64,000 bases of DNA from DASXUX01 sp036504595 (GCA_036504595.1 DASXUX010000022.1:124001-188000), one strand, 5' to 3'; positions 1-8,058 are shown, counted from the first letter of the stretch. Numbers and translations are program-made. The notes: generated from the sequence alone by a model not told the origin.

Positions 1-1371
1 ATCGTCGCCGAAGTCGTCTGGCAATACAGCCAGCACGTTCTGCCGGGACTTTACGCGCATCAAGGCCCGATCCTGACGATCGCCAACTGGAGCGGCACCT
101 GGCCGGGCCTCGTGGGCATGCTGAACCTCAATGGCAGCCTGACCGCGATGGGCGTGCAGTACAGCACGCTGTGGAGCGAAGAGTTTACTGACGAGTTCTT
201 CCTGAAGGGCCTGCGCGCGTGGCTGACGAAGGGCTATGTGAAGCACAACACTTCGCACGTGAAATCGTATGCGAAGGCGGACGTGCCTGCCGGTCCGGCG
301 AAGATCGGGACCAAGTTCGCGCAGCAGCTCCGCGAGAGCCAGATGATCATGGGCATTTTCGACGAGGGCTGCATGGGCATGTACAACGCCATCATCCCCG
401 ATCATCTGCTCAACAAGACCGGCGTGTTTAAGGAACGTTTAAGCCAGTCGGCGCTCTACGCCAAGATGCTGACGGTGAAGGATGAAGAAGCGCTCAAAGT
501 TTATGATTGGCTGTTGAAGGAAGGCGTGACGTTCAAGTTCGGCACGAACGAAGAGACCGAACTGACGGAATCGCAGGTGCTCGCTCAGTGCAAGATGTAC
601 ATCGCGGCTGTGCGCATCGCGGACGAATTCGGCTGTTCCTGCATCGGCATTCAGTATCAGCAGGGCTTGAAGGACCTCGCGCCGGCGTCCGATCTGGTCG
701 AAGGCATGCTCAATAATGTGAAGCGTCCGCCGGTTTATCACGAGACCACGGGCCAGGAACTGTTCGCGGGCGAAGCGCTGCCGCACTTCAACGAAGTGGA
801 CGAGTGCATCGGCCTGGACGCGATCGTGACGTACAATCTCTGGCGCGAATTGGATCTGCCGCCGGAAAGCACGCTGCACGACGTCCGCTGGGGCCGCCAG
901 TACAAAGGCAACGGGCTCGACGCGTACGTCTGGGTGTTCCTCATTTCGGGCGGGGCTCCGCCGGCGCATTTCATTGGCGGGTACAAGGGCACTGTCAGCG
1001 AGCGCCAGCCGCCGATGTACTTCCGCCTGGGCGGCGGGACGATGAAGGGTGTGAGCCGGCCGGGATGGATCGTGTGGAGCCGCGTGTTTGTCGAAGACAT
1101 GAAGCTGAAGTACGACACGGGCATCGGCGAAGTTGTGAAGCTGCCGGAGCAGGAGACCGAAGAGCGCCTGAAGCTGACGACGCCGCAGTGGCCGATCATG
1201 CACACGGTTTTGCCGGGCATTTCTCGCGATCAGTTCATGGCTCGCCACAAGGCCAACCACATCCTGGTCGTCTACGGCAACGACAAGGCTTCCGCGAAGA
1301 AAGCCATGTACGCGAAGGCCGCGGCGATGAAGGAGCTGGGGATGGAAGTGGCGATCTGCGGGGAAGTGTAA
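1..1371 (+). CDS. L-fucose/L-arabinose isomerase-like protein (5' partial)
   Basis: The reading frame is open from the first base of the window, so the N-terminus is missing; an internal ATG at 112 is not a credible start because typical family sequence (ILTIANWSGTWPGLVG) precedes it. About 456 residues are visible. The protein resembles the fucose/arabinose isomerase fold, whose members interconvert L-fucose or L-rhamnose-type aldoses and ketoses with a divalent metal. Segments such as IFDEGCMGMYNAIIPD and HFIGGYKG match isomerase-like proteins often found beside deoxysugar kinases. Rhamnulokinase lies 0.7 kb downstream on the same strand, so a role in rhamnose or fucose breakdown is inferred. 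The exact substrate cannot be read from sequence; a non-catalytic homologue is possible. Confidence 0.75.
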   Translation: MVAEVVWQYSQHVLPGLYAHQGPILTIANWSGTWPGLVGMLNLNGSLTAMGVQYSTLWSEEFTDEFFLKGLRAWLTKGYVKHNTSHVKSYAKADVPAGPAKIGTKFAQQLRESQMIMGIFDEGCMGMYNAIIPDHLLNKTGVFKERLSQSALYAKMLTVKDEEALKVYDWLLKEGVTFKFGTNEETELTESQVLAQCKMYIAAVRIADEFGCSCIGIQYQQGLKDLAPASDLVEGMLNNVKRPPVYHETTGQELFAGEALPHFNEVDECIGLDAIVTYNLWRELDLPPESTLHDVRWGRQYKGNGLDAYVWVFLISGGAPPAHFIGGYKGTVSERQPPMYFRLGGGTMKGVSRPGWIVWSRVFVEDMKLKYDTGIGEVVKLPEQETEERLKLTTPQWPIMHTVLPGISRDQFMARHKANHILVVYGNDKASAKKAMYAKAAAMKELGMEVAICGEV

Positions 1372-1378
1372 GCGATCA

Positions 1379-1448
1379 ACCGCAAAGACGCGAAGACGCA
1401 AAGAACTGGTTTATGGTTCAGAGTTCGTGGTTCTTGGTTTAGGGGTTG
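1379..1448 (+). repeat. Composite dispersed repeat: CGCAAAG module plus heptamer array
   Basis: A 27-bp purine-rich module (ACCGCAAAGACGCGAAG..., 1379-1405) is followed by six degenerate heptamers of the type TGGTTCA (1407-1448). The module recurs inverted at 3614-3640 with 26 of 27 bases identical. The 21 bases at 1413-1433 are exactly the reverse complement of 3587-3607. Confidence 0.8.
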
Positions 1449-1466
1449 CGGCGGGTTGGGTTCTCG

Positions 1467-1733
1467 ATGCCGACGATTTCGACGTTCTATGGCATTGTCA
1501 TCCGGCTTTACTTTGCCCCGGGCGAACACAACCCGCCGCATTTCCACGTGTATTACAATGAGTTCAAAGCGATCGTCGATATTCGCACAGGTGAGATTTC
1601 AGAGGGTGACTTGCCTAAGCGACAGAGGAAGCTGGTATTGGCTTGGGCGGAGTTGCATCAGGACGAATTGATGGCAAACTGGAATCGGGTGATGAATGGA
1701 CAGTATCCATTCACGATCCAGCCCCTGCAGTGA
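1467..1733 (+). CDS. DUF4160 family protein
   Basis: Small protein of 88 residues. The start is set at 1467 because DUF4160 proteins begin MPTIS-FYGI; an upstream ATG in the same frame at 1446 lies in repeat DNA. Family signatures are FYGIVIRLYF near the N-terminus, HNPPHFHVYYNE (a His-rich strand), and a C-terminal KLVLAWAELHQDEL helix. The biochemical function of DUF4160 is unknown. It commonly sits beside a DUF2442 gene, as here (8 bp gap), and the pair is often suspected to be toxin-antitoxin-like, but nothing in this sequence proves that. It is probably co-transcribed with the next gene. Confidence 0.85.
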   Translation: MPTISTFYGIVIRLYFAPGEHNPPHFHVYYNEFKAIVDIRTGEISEGDLPKRQRKLVLAWAELHQDELMANWNRVMNGQYPFTIQPLQ

Positions 1734-1741
1734 GGTGTTCC

Positions 1742-1996
1742 ATGTACCCAGCCGTCATTCGAGTGGCGCCACTGGCAGATTTCACGCTGGCAATAGGCTT
1801 CGACAACGGCCAGGAAGGTACCCTGGATATGAAGCCGTACCTTGGCTTCGGAGCCTTCGCGAAACTCAGGAACTGCGAACTTTTTAAGCAGGTGCGCATC
1901 GCGTTCGACACCATCGAATGGGATTGCGGAGTTGATCTGGACCCGGAGTTTGTCAGCAAGAAGTGCAAGTTCACCGCGACAGCAAAGTCAACCTGA
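1742..1996 (+). CDS. DUF2442 family protein
   Basis: Small protein of 84 residues starting at ATG 1742, 8 bp after the DUF4160 stop. The sequence MYPAVIRVAPLADFTLAIGF followed by NGQEGTLDMKPYL...F..L.....F..V..AFDTIEWDCGVDLDPEF is a standard DUF2442 layout (MYPxVxxVxPL...L.vxFdnGe....D..p.L, then the IeWpngvDldPe motif). Its function is unknown. It is coupled to the preceding DUF4160 gene, and the pair likely forms one functional unit. It sits between two sugar-catabolism genes without an evident role in that pathway. Confidence 0.85.
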   Translation: MYPAVIRVAPLADFTLAIGFDNGQEGTLDMKPYLGFGAFAKLRNCELFKQVRIAFDTIEWDCGVDLDPEFVSKKCKFTATAKST

Positions 1997-2053
1997 CATA
2001 ACGCCCTGCGTCCTGCGCCTTGGCGTCGCTGTTTCTAACAGAGAGGGGGATCG

Positions 2054-3538
2054 ATGAGCACTCACCATTACCTGGCTTGCGATTTGGGCGCTGAGAGCGG
2101 GCGCGTGATTTTGGGCACGCTGGCGGATGGGAAGGTCTCCATCGAGGAGATTCATCGTTTTCCGACAGGGGCCAGCACGATATTGGGCTCCATGCGCTGG
2201 GATGTGTTGCGCATCTTTGATGAACTGAAGACGGGCTTGCGCAAGGCCGCTCAGCGTAACTTGCCGATCGCCAGCGTCAGCACGGACTCCTGGGGCGTGG
2301 ACTACGTGCTGCTCGCGGGCAAGGAGCCGATGCTCGGCCTGCCGTATCATTACCGCGATGCGCGGCTTGACGGCGGTCTGGAGCGCGCGTTCAAGAAAGT
2401 TCCCGCTGAGACGATCTTCGATGAGACGGGCATCCAGTTCATGCAGATCAATACGATTTATCAGTTGATCGCGGATTTGGAGCAGCGGCCGGAGTTGCTC
2501 AAGCTGGCCGAACAGTTCCTGACGATCGGCGACTACTTCAACTTCCTGTTCTCGGGCGTGCGCAAAGTCGAAGTCTCGCTGGCCAGCACGACGCAGGCAT
2601 ACAATCCACGCACGCGCTCGTGGTCGAAGAAGCTGATCAAGAACTTCAAGTTGCCGGCGAAGATTTTCCCGGAGATTGTTGCGTCGGGAACGAAGCTGGG
2701 TGCCGTTTTGCCGGCCATCGCGGCCGAGACGGGATTGCCGGCGGAAGTACAGGTCGTCGCGAGTTGTTCGCACGACACCGGCGCGGCCGTGGCGGCGGTT
2801 CCGGCCGAGGGAGGGCAGGATTGGGCGTACTTGAGTTCCGGGACGTGGTCGCTGCTGGGCGTGGAAAGCGCCGAAGCCATCATCAATGAGAAGAGCCGGC
2901 AGTATAATTTCACCAATGAAATCGGCGTCGGACACAGCGTGCGGTTTCTGAAGAACATCATTGGGTTGTGGGTGCTGCAGGAATGCCGCCGTGCGTGGGA
3001 GAAGGCGGGGCAGACGTACGATTACGCGCAGCTCGCTGGGCTGGCGGAGAAAGCGCCGGCGTTGCAGCGGTTCATCAATCCGGCGGCGGCGCGCTTCTAC
3101 AAGCCGGACGACATGCCGAAGAAAATTGCTGACTACTGCCGCGAAACCGGCCAGAAGCCGCCGGAAGGCGTGGGCGAGACGGTGCGCTGTGTGCTGGAAA
3201 GCCTTGCGTTGCTCTACGACAAGACGTTGAAGGAATTCGCGGATGCGACCGGGCGCACGTTCTCGCGCCTGCACATTGTTGGCGGCGGCTGCAAGAACAC
3301 GCTGCTGAACCAGCTCAGCGCCAACGCGACGCAAATTCCCGTGCATGCCGGACCGGTGGAAGGCACGGCCATCGGCAACATTTTGATTCAGGCGCTGGGG
3401 CTCGGCCATCTTTCGTCGCTGGATGAGCTGCGCAAAGTCGTGCGCGATTCGTTCCCGGTCACGGTCTATCAGCCGCAGGACGCCGCGGCGTGGCATCAGG
3501 CGAAGGAGCGGTTCCAGTCGCTCACGCTGAACACGTAG
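2054..3538 (+). CDS. rhaB: Rhamnulokinase (FGGY carbohydrate kinase)
   Basis: Protein of 494 residues, the usual size for RhaB, which phosphorylates L-rhamnulose to rhamnulose 1-phosphate with ATP in the cytoplasm. The N-terminal phosphate-binding motif is DLGAESGRVI (about residues 10-19), the sugar-site strand is STDSWGVDYVLL, and the C-terminal ATPase-fold motifs include SSGTWSLLGVE and HIVGGGCKNTLLNQ (FGGY signature region). ATG 2054 has a purine-rich Shine-Dalgarno (GAGAGGGGG) just upstream. With the isomerase-like gene upstream it implies rhamnose/fucose degradation. An L-fuculokinase reading is less likely, because the sequence follows the RhaB subfamily (DLGAESGRV). Confidence 0.93.
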   Translation: MSTHHYLACDLGAESGRVILGTLADGKVSIEEIHRFPTGASTILGSMRWDVLRIFDELKTGLRKAAQRNLPIASVSTDSWGVDYVLLAGKEPMLGLPYHYRDARLDGGLERAFKKVPAETIFDETGIQFMQINTIYQLIADLEQRPELLKLAEQFLTIGDYFNFLFSGVRKVEVSLASTTQAYNPRTRSWSKKLIKNFKLPAKIFPEIVASGTKLGAVLPAIAAETGLPAEVQVVASCSHDTGAAVAAVPAEGGQDWAYLSSGTWSLLGVESAEAIINEKSRQYNFTNEIGVGHSVRFLKNIIGLWVLQECRRAWEKAGQTYDYAQLAGLAEKAPALQRFINPAAARFYKPDDMPKKIADYCRETGQKPPEGVGETVRCVLESLALLYDKTLKEFADATGRTFSRLHIVGGGCKNTLLNQLSANATQIPVHAGPVEGTAIGNILIQALGLGHLSSLDELRKVVRDSFPVTVYQPQDAAAWHQAKERFQSLTLNT

Positions 3539-3545
3539 AACGGCA

Positions 3546-3640
3546 GGGTTCAGGGCTCGGGATCCAGGGTTCAGCGGCGGATTGTTGAACCACGAACTCT
3601 GAACCATGAACCGTTCTTTGAGTCTTCGCGTCTTTGCGGT
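3546..3640. repeat. Inverted heptamer arrays plus CGCAAAG module
   Basis: Left arm: four GGGTTCA-type heptamers at 3546-3573. Right arm: four TGAACCA-type heptamers at 3586-3613, separated by 12 bases, so the transcript can fold into a long imperfect hairpin. The reverse complement of the CGCAAAG module follows at 3614-3640. It lies directly between the rhamnulokinase stop and the next gene and may act as an intercistronic hairpin. Confidence 0.8.
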
Positions 3641-3655
3641 TCAAAGGGCCTTTCC

Positions 3656-5158
3656 TTGCGCATCGCTCAAATCACTGATCTTCACGCGCGGCACGCGATG
3701 CCGGGGATGTCCAATTTTCCGCGGCGGCGCAGCCGGGAAATGTTCGCGCTGCTTCCGCGGGCGCTGGCGGAAATCAAGCGGCGCGGCGTCGATTTTCTAG
3801 CGCTCACGGGCGATCTGCTGGACGTGCCCGACTACATTCTCAAGCACGACGACTATTACGACTGGCAGCCGCGGCTGTGGTACGCGGAAGCGGAGGCTGA
3901 CTATCGCGCGCTGAAGCAGATGCTCGACGGCTGCGGCGTTCCTTACATGGTGTTGCCGGGAAATCATGATTTGGAAGCGGCGTTCTGGCGAGTGTTCGGG
4001 CGGGCAGAGATGCCCGTCCTACCGGCGGAGAGGGGCGAGCGAACCGAGCAGACCCCCTCACCCCTAACCCCTCTCCCTCGCGGGGGAGAGGGGGACCGGA
4101 GCGCGGCAGGATGGCTCCCCCTACCGCACGTGACGGAGTGCGGCGGATACCAGATCGCCCGGATTTGCGACCGCGAAGGCAAACGCAATGTGCCGCGGCG
4201 GCTGGATCGCGAGCGCAAGCTTTGGACGGATTTGCTGGGGCTGACGGCAACGGGCGCGGCGTTGGCGAGCGGCGAGAAAAGCGTTTTCGGATCGTTGCCG
4301 CAGATTCATCTTCAGCATTATGTCATCACGCCGGAACTCAATCAGGGCTATCCGCACACGTATCTCGAACACGAGCAGATTCGCACGTGGAATGTGCGCA
4401 GCGGGAATGTGCGGCTTTGTTTGTCGGGGCACTATCATCCCGGGACAGATTTGCTTCGCGAGGCGAACTGCTGGTTCTCCACCGGGCCGGCCTTCTGCGA
4501 ATTTCCGCACCCAATACGCATTTACGACGTGGATGAGCACGGCGTGAAGATGGAGACCGTGTCGCTCCTCCAGCAGCCTATTCAGCAGGGAAAGCGCGCG
4601 GTGTTTCTGGACCGGGATGGCGTGTTGAGCGTTCTGCCGGCGTATCGCGGCGGGCCGGAGGAGATGGCGCTCATCCCCGGTTCGGCCGATGCGGTGCGGA
4701 AACTTCACGAGGCTGGATTCGTAACGCCGGTGATCACGATGCAGGCGTGCATCGGGCGGGGCTTCGTGACGGAGACGACGGTGCGCGGAGTGAACGATCG
4801 GATGTGCCGTTTGTTGGCGGAGCAAGGCGGAATCGATGCGCAGCCGGATGCGATTTATTACAGCATCGGCGCGAAGGAACCGTGCCATCCGTGCTACGCC
4901 GATTTGTCGGACGCCAAGCCTGAACCGGTCCACGTTCAGCGCGCGATCAATGACTTGGGCCTGAAGCTGGAAGGCTCGTACATGATCGGCGACCGGCCGG
5001 GCGATCTGGAACTGGCTCGGCGAGCGGGGCTGATTCCGATTCTGGTGCGCACGGGCTACGGAGCGAAGACGGAGAGCGAACTGCGGGCGGCCGGCGCGGC
5101 GATGCCGAGGGTGATTGATGATCTGAGGCAGGCGGCGGGAGCGATTTTGGATTCTTGA
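3656..5158 (+). CDS. Metallophosphoesterase fused to a HAD/HisB-N-like phosphatase domain
   Basis: Protein of 500 residues with a TTG start at 3656, chosen because MRIAQITDLH is the canonical calcineurin-like opening. Metal-binding motifs are D8-x-H10, GD 52-53, GNHD 102-105 and GHYH 258-261. From about residue 312 a second domain begins with the HAD nucleophile motif FLDRDGVL (D319, D321) and ends with MIGDRPGDLELARRAG, as in HisB-N/GmhB histidinol-phosphate or heptose-bisphosphate phosphatases. The middle HAD motif is altered (VITMQACIGRG instead of the usual TNQSGIGRG). Residues about 116-160 are an insertion made of dispersed DNA repeats. The TGA stop lies within a heptamer array. The substrate is unknown; it follows rhamnulokinase, so a sugar-phosphate target is plausible. 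Confidence 0.8.
   Translation: MRIAQITDLHARHAMPGMSNFPRRRSREMFALLPRALAEIKRRGVDFLALTGDLLDVPDYILKHDDYYDWQPRLWYAEAEADYRALKQMLDGCGVPYMVLPGNHDLEAAFWRVFGRAEMPVLPAERGERTEQTPSPLTPLPRGGEGDRSAAGWLPLPHVTECGGYQIARICDREGKRNVPRRLDRERKLWTDLLGLTATGAALASGEKSVFGSLPQIHLQHYVITPELNQGYPHTYLEHEQIRTWNVRSGNVRLCLSGHYHPGTDLLREANCWFSTGPAFCEFPHPIRIYDVDEHGVKMETVSLLQQPIQQGKRAVFLDRDGVLSVLPAYRGGPEEMALIPGSADAVRKLHEAGFVTPVITMQACIGRGFVTETTVRGVNDRMCRLLAEQGGIDAQPDAIYYSIGAKEPCHPCYADLSDAKPEPVHVQRAINDLGLKLEGSYMIGDRPGDLELARRAGLIPILVRTGYGAKTESELRAAGAAMPRVIDDLRQAAGAILDS
4001..4135 (+). repeat. In-frame cluster of palindromic repeats inside a CDS
   Basis: Three repeat fragments occupy about 135 bases of the phosphoesterase gene. They are a CGGGC...GCCCG palindrome (4001-4016), the element CCCCTCACCCC...CCCCTCTCCC with its GGGGGAGAGGGGG arm (4051-4096), and a GGCAGGATGG...CTACC fragment (about 4105-4124). 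The middle element recurs intergenically at 50598-50642 (inverted) and, truncated, at 8059-8080. The reading frame stays open throughout. Confidence 0.75.
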
Positions 5159-5250
5159 TTTTGGATTTTGGATTGAGCGCAAACTCACGATTGAACCGCA
5201 AAGACGCAAAGGCGCGAAGAAAAACAAGTTCTTGGTTTTGGGTTTTCTGT
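5145..5250 (+). repeat. Heptamer arrays flanking a CGCAAAG module
   Basis: TTTTGGA-type heptamers run from 5145 to 5172 and contain the TGA stop (5156-5158) of the upstream gene. A module AACCGCAAAGACGCAAAGG follows (about 5193-5220), then TTCTTGGTTTTGGGTTTT at about 5227-5248. Confidence 0.75.
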
Positions 5251-5489
5251 AACGAGCAGGGGCGGTGACGGAATAACGCGAGCGGCGGAGATGGAGTTCT
5301 CGCATCGGTCCAAACGAAAAGGCGCAGAACGACACCCTTGACGGCGCAAGCTGCGGCGCGGCCTTCATTAACAATCCGGCGGCTTTCCGTATTTCGCCGC
5401 TCCCTTACGGTCGCGGTTCTGAAGCGAGCGGCACTCGGCCGGTTTACACCATCGCGGCAACAGGTATCATGAAGCGGGAGGTACTGAAC
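5159..5489. other. Intergenic region, repeats and no gene
   Basis: About 330 bases without a credible gene. The first 90 bases are the heptamer/CGCAAAG composite. The rest includes CGCTCCCTTACGGTCGCGG (about 5398-5416), which resembles a short dispersed motif I associate with planctomycete genomes; that link is from memory and unverified. No promoter could be assigned with confidence. Confidence 0.5.
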
Positions 5490-5897
5490 GTGAGCACACT
5501 GGACGACCAGATTGAGGAGTTTTTGAGCGCGCGGCATTTCGCTGTGGCGGGGGCCAGCGACAATCCGGAGAAGTATGGGCATAAATGTTTTGCGGCGCTG
5601 CAGAACAGTGGGCGGAATGTCTACCCGATTCACCCGGTCGCGCAGACGGTTCTCGGTCAGGCGGCGTTTACGAGTTTGTCTGCGATTCCGCAGCCGGTGG
5701 AATCGCTGTCCATTGTCACGTCGCCGGCGGTGACTGAGAAACTCGTTGATGAAGCGATTGCGGCCGGCGTGAAGAATATTTGGATGCAGCCGGGCGCGGA
5801 GAGTCCCGCAGCCGTCGAGAAGGCCACGCAGGCGGGGTTGAACGTCATTTCCGGCGGGCCGTGCCTCTTGGTAACATTGGCGACGCGGAAGAAATGA
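5490..5897 (+). CDS. CoA-binding domain protein (YccU-like)
   Basis: The start is set at GTG 5490, because a strong Shine-Dalgarno GGGAGGT (5476-5482) sits 7 bases upstream; ATG 5469 would place that site inside the gene. The 135-residue product has a CoA_binding_2 Rossmann fold. The N-terminal AVAGASDNPEKYGHKCF holds the nucleotide loop, followed by VYPIHP, a central SIVTSP strand and the C-terminal NIWMQPGAES...GLNVISGGPCLLV, all typical of the YccU family. These single-domain proteins bind CoA or a similar nucleotide; their cellular role is poorly defined. The next gene (proA) follows after a heptamer hairpin, so the two may be co-transcribed. Confidence 0.88.
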   Translation: MSTLDDQIEEFLSARHFAVAGASDNPEKYGHKCFAALQNSGRNVYPIHPVAQTVLGQAAFTSLSAIPQPVESLSIVTSPAVTEKLVDEAIAAGVKNIWMQPGAESPAAVEKATQAGLNVISGGPCLLVTLATRKK

Positions 5898-5913
5898 AAG
5901 ACGTCATTTGTTT

Positions 5914-5981
5914 GTCATTGGTCATTGGTCATTAACGGCAAAGAGCAAGACGCAATGACTAATGACTAATGACTAATGACC
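5914..5981. repeat. Inverted heptamer arrays (GTCATTG / AATGACT)
   Basis: Three heptamers GTCATTG, GTCATTG, GTCATTA (5914-5934) face four heptamers AATGACT x3 and AATGACC (5954-5981) across a 19-base loop. The arms pair almost completely once G-U pairs are allowed, giving a long RNA hairpin between two plus-strand genes. This is the clearest example of the heptamer family in the window. Confidence 0.9.
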
Positions 5982-6022
5982 TTTCCATATTCTCTGTGTC
6001 CTCTGTGGCAAAAAAGGATTTC

Positions 6023-7306
6023 ATGATGACGGACTTGTCTGCGGAAATGCGAACTCTGGCCAAGGCGGCGCGGGAGGCGGCGCGGGCGCTTCTGACGGCG
6101 GCGACGCAGCAGAAGAACGCGGCGCTGGAGTATGCGATTCAGGAACTCAATAAGCAGCGGCCGGCGATTGAGGCGGCGAATGCGGAAGACATCGCGCGGG
6201 GCAAAGAAAAAGGGCTGGCGGCGCCGATGCTGGACCGGCTGCGGCTGGATGCGCGCGTGATCGAACGGCTTTCGGCGGGCGTGCAGCAAGTGATCGAATT
6301 GCCTGACCCGGTCGGGCAGGAAATCAGCCGTTCGGTGCGGCCGAACGGTCTGCTGCTGCGGCGTGTGCGAGTGCCGATCGGCGCGATCCTGATCATTTTC
6401 GAATCGCGGCCGAACGTGACGGTCGAAGCGGCGTCGCTGTGCTTGAAGAGCGGCAACGCGTGCATTCTGCGCGGCGGCAGCGAAGCGATTTCGAGCAATC
6501 GGGCGCTGGCGAAAGTGCTGCGGGGCGCTCTGGAAAAAGCCGGGTTGCCGGCGGCGGCGATCAGCGTTGTCGAAACCACGGACCGCGCGGCGCTGAACGA
6601 ACTGTTGAAGCTCGAAGGGCTGATCGACCTCGTGATTCCGCGCGGCGGCGAGAGTCTGATCCGCATGGTCGCGGAGAATTCGCGCATCCCGACGATCAAG
6701 CACTACAAGGGGATCTGTCACGTTTACGTCGATGAAGATGCGGACCTGGAATTGGCGAAGCTCATCACGGTGAATTCGAAGTTGCAGCGCGTGTCGGTCT
6801 GCAATGCGGCGGAGACGCTGCTGGTCAACCGGAAGGTCGCGCAGCGTTTTCTGCCGGAGATGGCGAAGCTATTGGTCGAAAAGAACTGCGAGCTGCGTGT
6901 GTGTCTCGAGACGCAGAAGATTCTTTCCGGCGCGGGCGTGAGCGGTCCGACGATCAAGGCTGCGGACGAGAAGACTTTCGACAACGAGTATCTGGATCGC
7001 ATCATTTCCGTGCGCGTTGTGGATTCGCTCGAAGCGGCGGCCGACCACATTGAAAAGCATGGGTCGCGGCACACCGAGACGATCATCACGCGCGATCCCG
7101 AGCGCGGCCACCGCTTCCAGCTCATGGTCGATAGCGCGTGCGTGTTCGTGAACGCTTCGACGCGCCTGAACGACGGGTTTGAATTTGGACTGGGCGCGGA
7201 GATTGGGATTTCCACCGACAAGCTGCACGCGCGCGGGCCGATGGGGCTTGAGGAATTGACGACGTACAAGTGGCTGGGGGATGGGGCGGGGCAGTTGAGG
7301 ACGTAG
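6023..7306 (+). CDS. proA: Gamma-glutamyl phosphate reductase
   Basis: Protein of about 427 residues, normal for ProA, which reduces gamma-glutamyl phosphate with NADPH to glutamate semialdehyde, the second step of proline synthesis. The start is at 6023 (adjacent ATG at 6026) behind AAAAAGGA; an upstream frame extension at 5969 is repeat DNA. Family landmarks are IFESRPNVTVEAASLCLKSG, the HYKGICHVYVD strand, the catalytic-cysteine segment VCNAAETLLV and the C-terminal NASTRLNDGFEFGLGAEIGI. No glutamate 5-kinase (proB) is in the window. It faces the phosphatase gene convergently, with an inverted heptamer pair between them. Confidence 0.96.
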   Translation: MMTDLSAEMRTLAKAAREAARALLTAATQQKNAALEYAIQELNKQRPAIEAANAEDIARGKEKGLAAPMLDRLRLDARVIERLSAGVQQVIELPDPVGQEISRSVRPNGLLLRRVRVPIGAILIIFESRPNVTVEAASLCLKSGNACILRGGSEAISSNRALAKVLRGALEKAGLPAAAISVVETTDRAALNELLKLEGLIDLVIPRGGESLIRMVAENSRIPTIKHYKGICHVYVDEDADLELAKLITVNSKLQRVSVCNAAETLLVNRKVAQRFLPEMAKLLVEKNCELRVCLETQKILSGAGVSGPTIKAADEKTFDNEYLDRIISVRVVDSLEAAADHIEKHGSRHTETIITRDPERGHRFQLMVDSACVFVNASTRLNDGFEFGLGAEIGISTDKLHARGPMGLEELTTYKWLGDGAGQLRT

Positions 7307-7311
7307 ACGGA

Positions 7312-7378
7312 GGCTCTTAGCTCTTGGCTCTTGGCCGCGCAAGCGAGTTCGGGATGTCGCCGTGAAGAGCGAAGAGCC
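7312..7378. repeat. Inverted heptamer arrays between convergent genes
   Basis: Left arm GGCTCTT, AGCTCTT, GGCTCTT (7312-7332); right arm AAGAGCG, AAGAGCC (7365-7378). The arms are complementary and lie between the proA stop and the phosphatase stop, where a bidirectional transcription-ending hairpin would be expected. Confidence 0.75.
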
Positions 7379-7384
7379 GGTTAG

Positions 7385-7966
7385 CTACTTCATCACTTCG
7401 ACTTTTTTGGCTTTGGCGGACTCGACTTTTTTCTTGATGTCCTCGGGCTGAAGGGCTTTCAGCGCCTTTTGGATGCCTTCGAACATTTCGTGGAAGCCGA
7501 AATTGTGGGTTTCTTTGGCGGCGTCGTCGTTGCTCCAGCCTTGTACGACGATCCGGTAGGCGGCGACCATCATTCCGGTGCGATCGGCGCCGTGCTGGCA
7601 GTGGACGAAGACGGGCTGATTTTTCGGGTCCTGCACGACTTTCAAGAACGCGACGACGTCCTCTTCTTCGGCGTGCCAGGCTTTGCAGTTCAGGTGGACG
7701 TATTGCAGGCCGCTGCCTTCGAGTTTGTCGCGGTCGCTGTGGAACGAGCGCAGGTTCACGATGGTCTTGATGCCCATTTCTTTCAGCTTCGCGAAGCCGG
7801 CTGCATCCGGCTGAGCGCCGCGGTACAGCGCGTCCGAGATTTTCGCGAAGTTGCTCAGGCCGGGGATATCGTTGCTGGGTTTGAGCAGTTCGCGCGCGGG
7901 CGGTTCGGCGGCGGCGGACGTGAAGGCGAGCAGCAACGGGACGATGATCAGGTTTCGGTTCAGCAC
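7385..7966 (-). CDS. Exported dual-specificity/tyrosine-type phosphatase
   Basis: The start is set at GTG 7966, because AAGGAG (7976-7981) lies 9 bases upstream and this gives a clean signal peptide, MLNRNLIIVPLLLAFTSAAA; a longer frame to 8035 lacks these features. The 193-residue product carries the cysteine phosphatase signature HCQHGADRTG (residues 122-131), with general-acid and fold elements upstream (LYRGAQPD, IKTIVNLR). Such enzymes hydrolyse phosphotyrosine, phosphoserine or other phosphate esters; export places it in the periplasm. The next minus-strand gene upstream encodes an ARPP-1-like lipoprotein, a family named for association with this phosphatase superfamily, so the two probably work together. 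The C-terminus is lysine-rich. Confidence 0.87.
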   Translation of the reverse strand: MLNRNLIIVPLLLAFTSAAAEPPARELLKPSNDIPGLSNFAKISDALYRGAQPDAAGFAKLKEMGIKTIVNLRSFHSDRDKLEGSGLQYVHLNCKAWHAEEEDVVAFLKVVQDPKNQPVFVHCQHGADRTGMMVAAYRIVVQGWSNDDAAKETHNFGFHEMFEGIQKALKALQPEDIKKKVESAKAKKVEVMK

Positions 7967-8058
7967 CGCGCGAGTCTCCTTAATTTGGCGGACATTATAG
8001 CGCGGAGCGTTCTTCATGGCAGGGGAACTACGCACGTGGACTGGCGGGCGAACGCCCC

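Noticed and set aside
1988..3607. Long antisense open frame opposite rhamnulokinase
   Set aside because: GC-rich shadow frame without domains or a ribosome site. Similar long antisense frames at 4121-5374, 10508-12409, 19448-20650 and 22830-24260 were rejected for the same reason.
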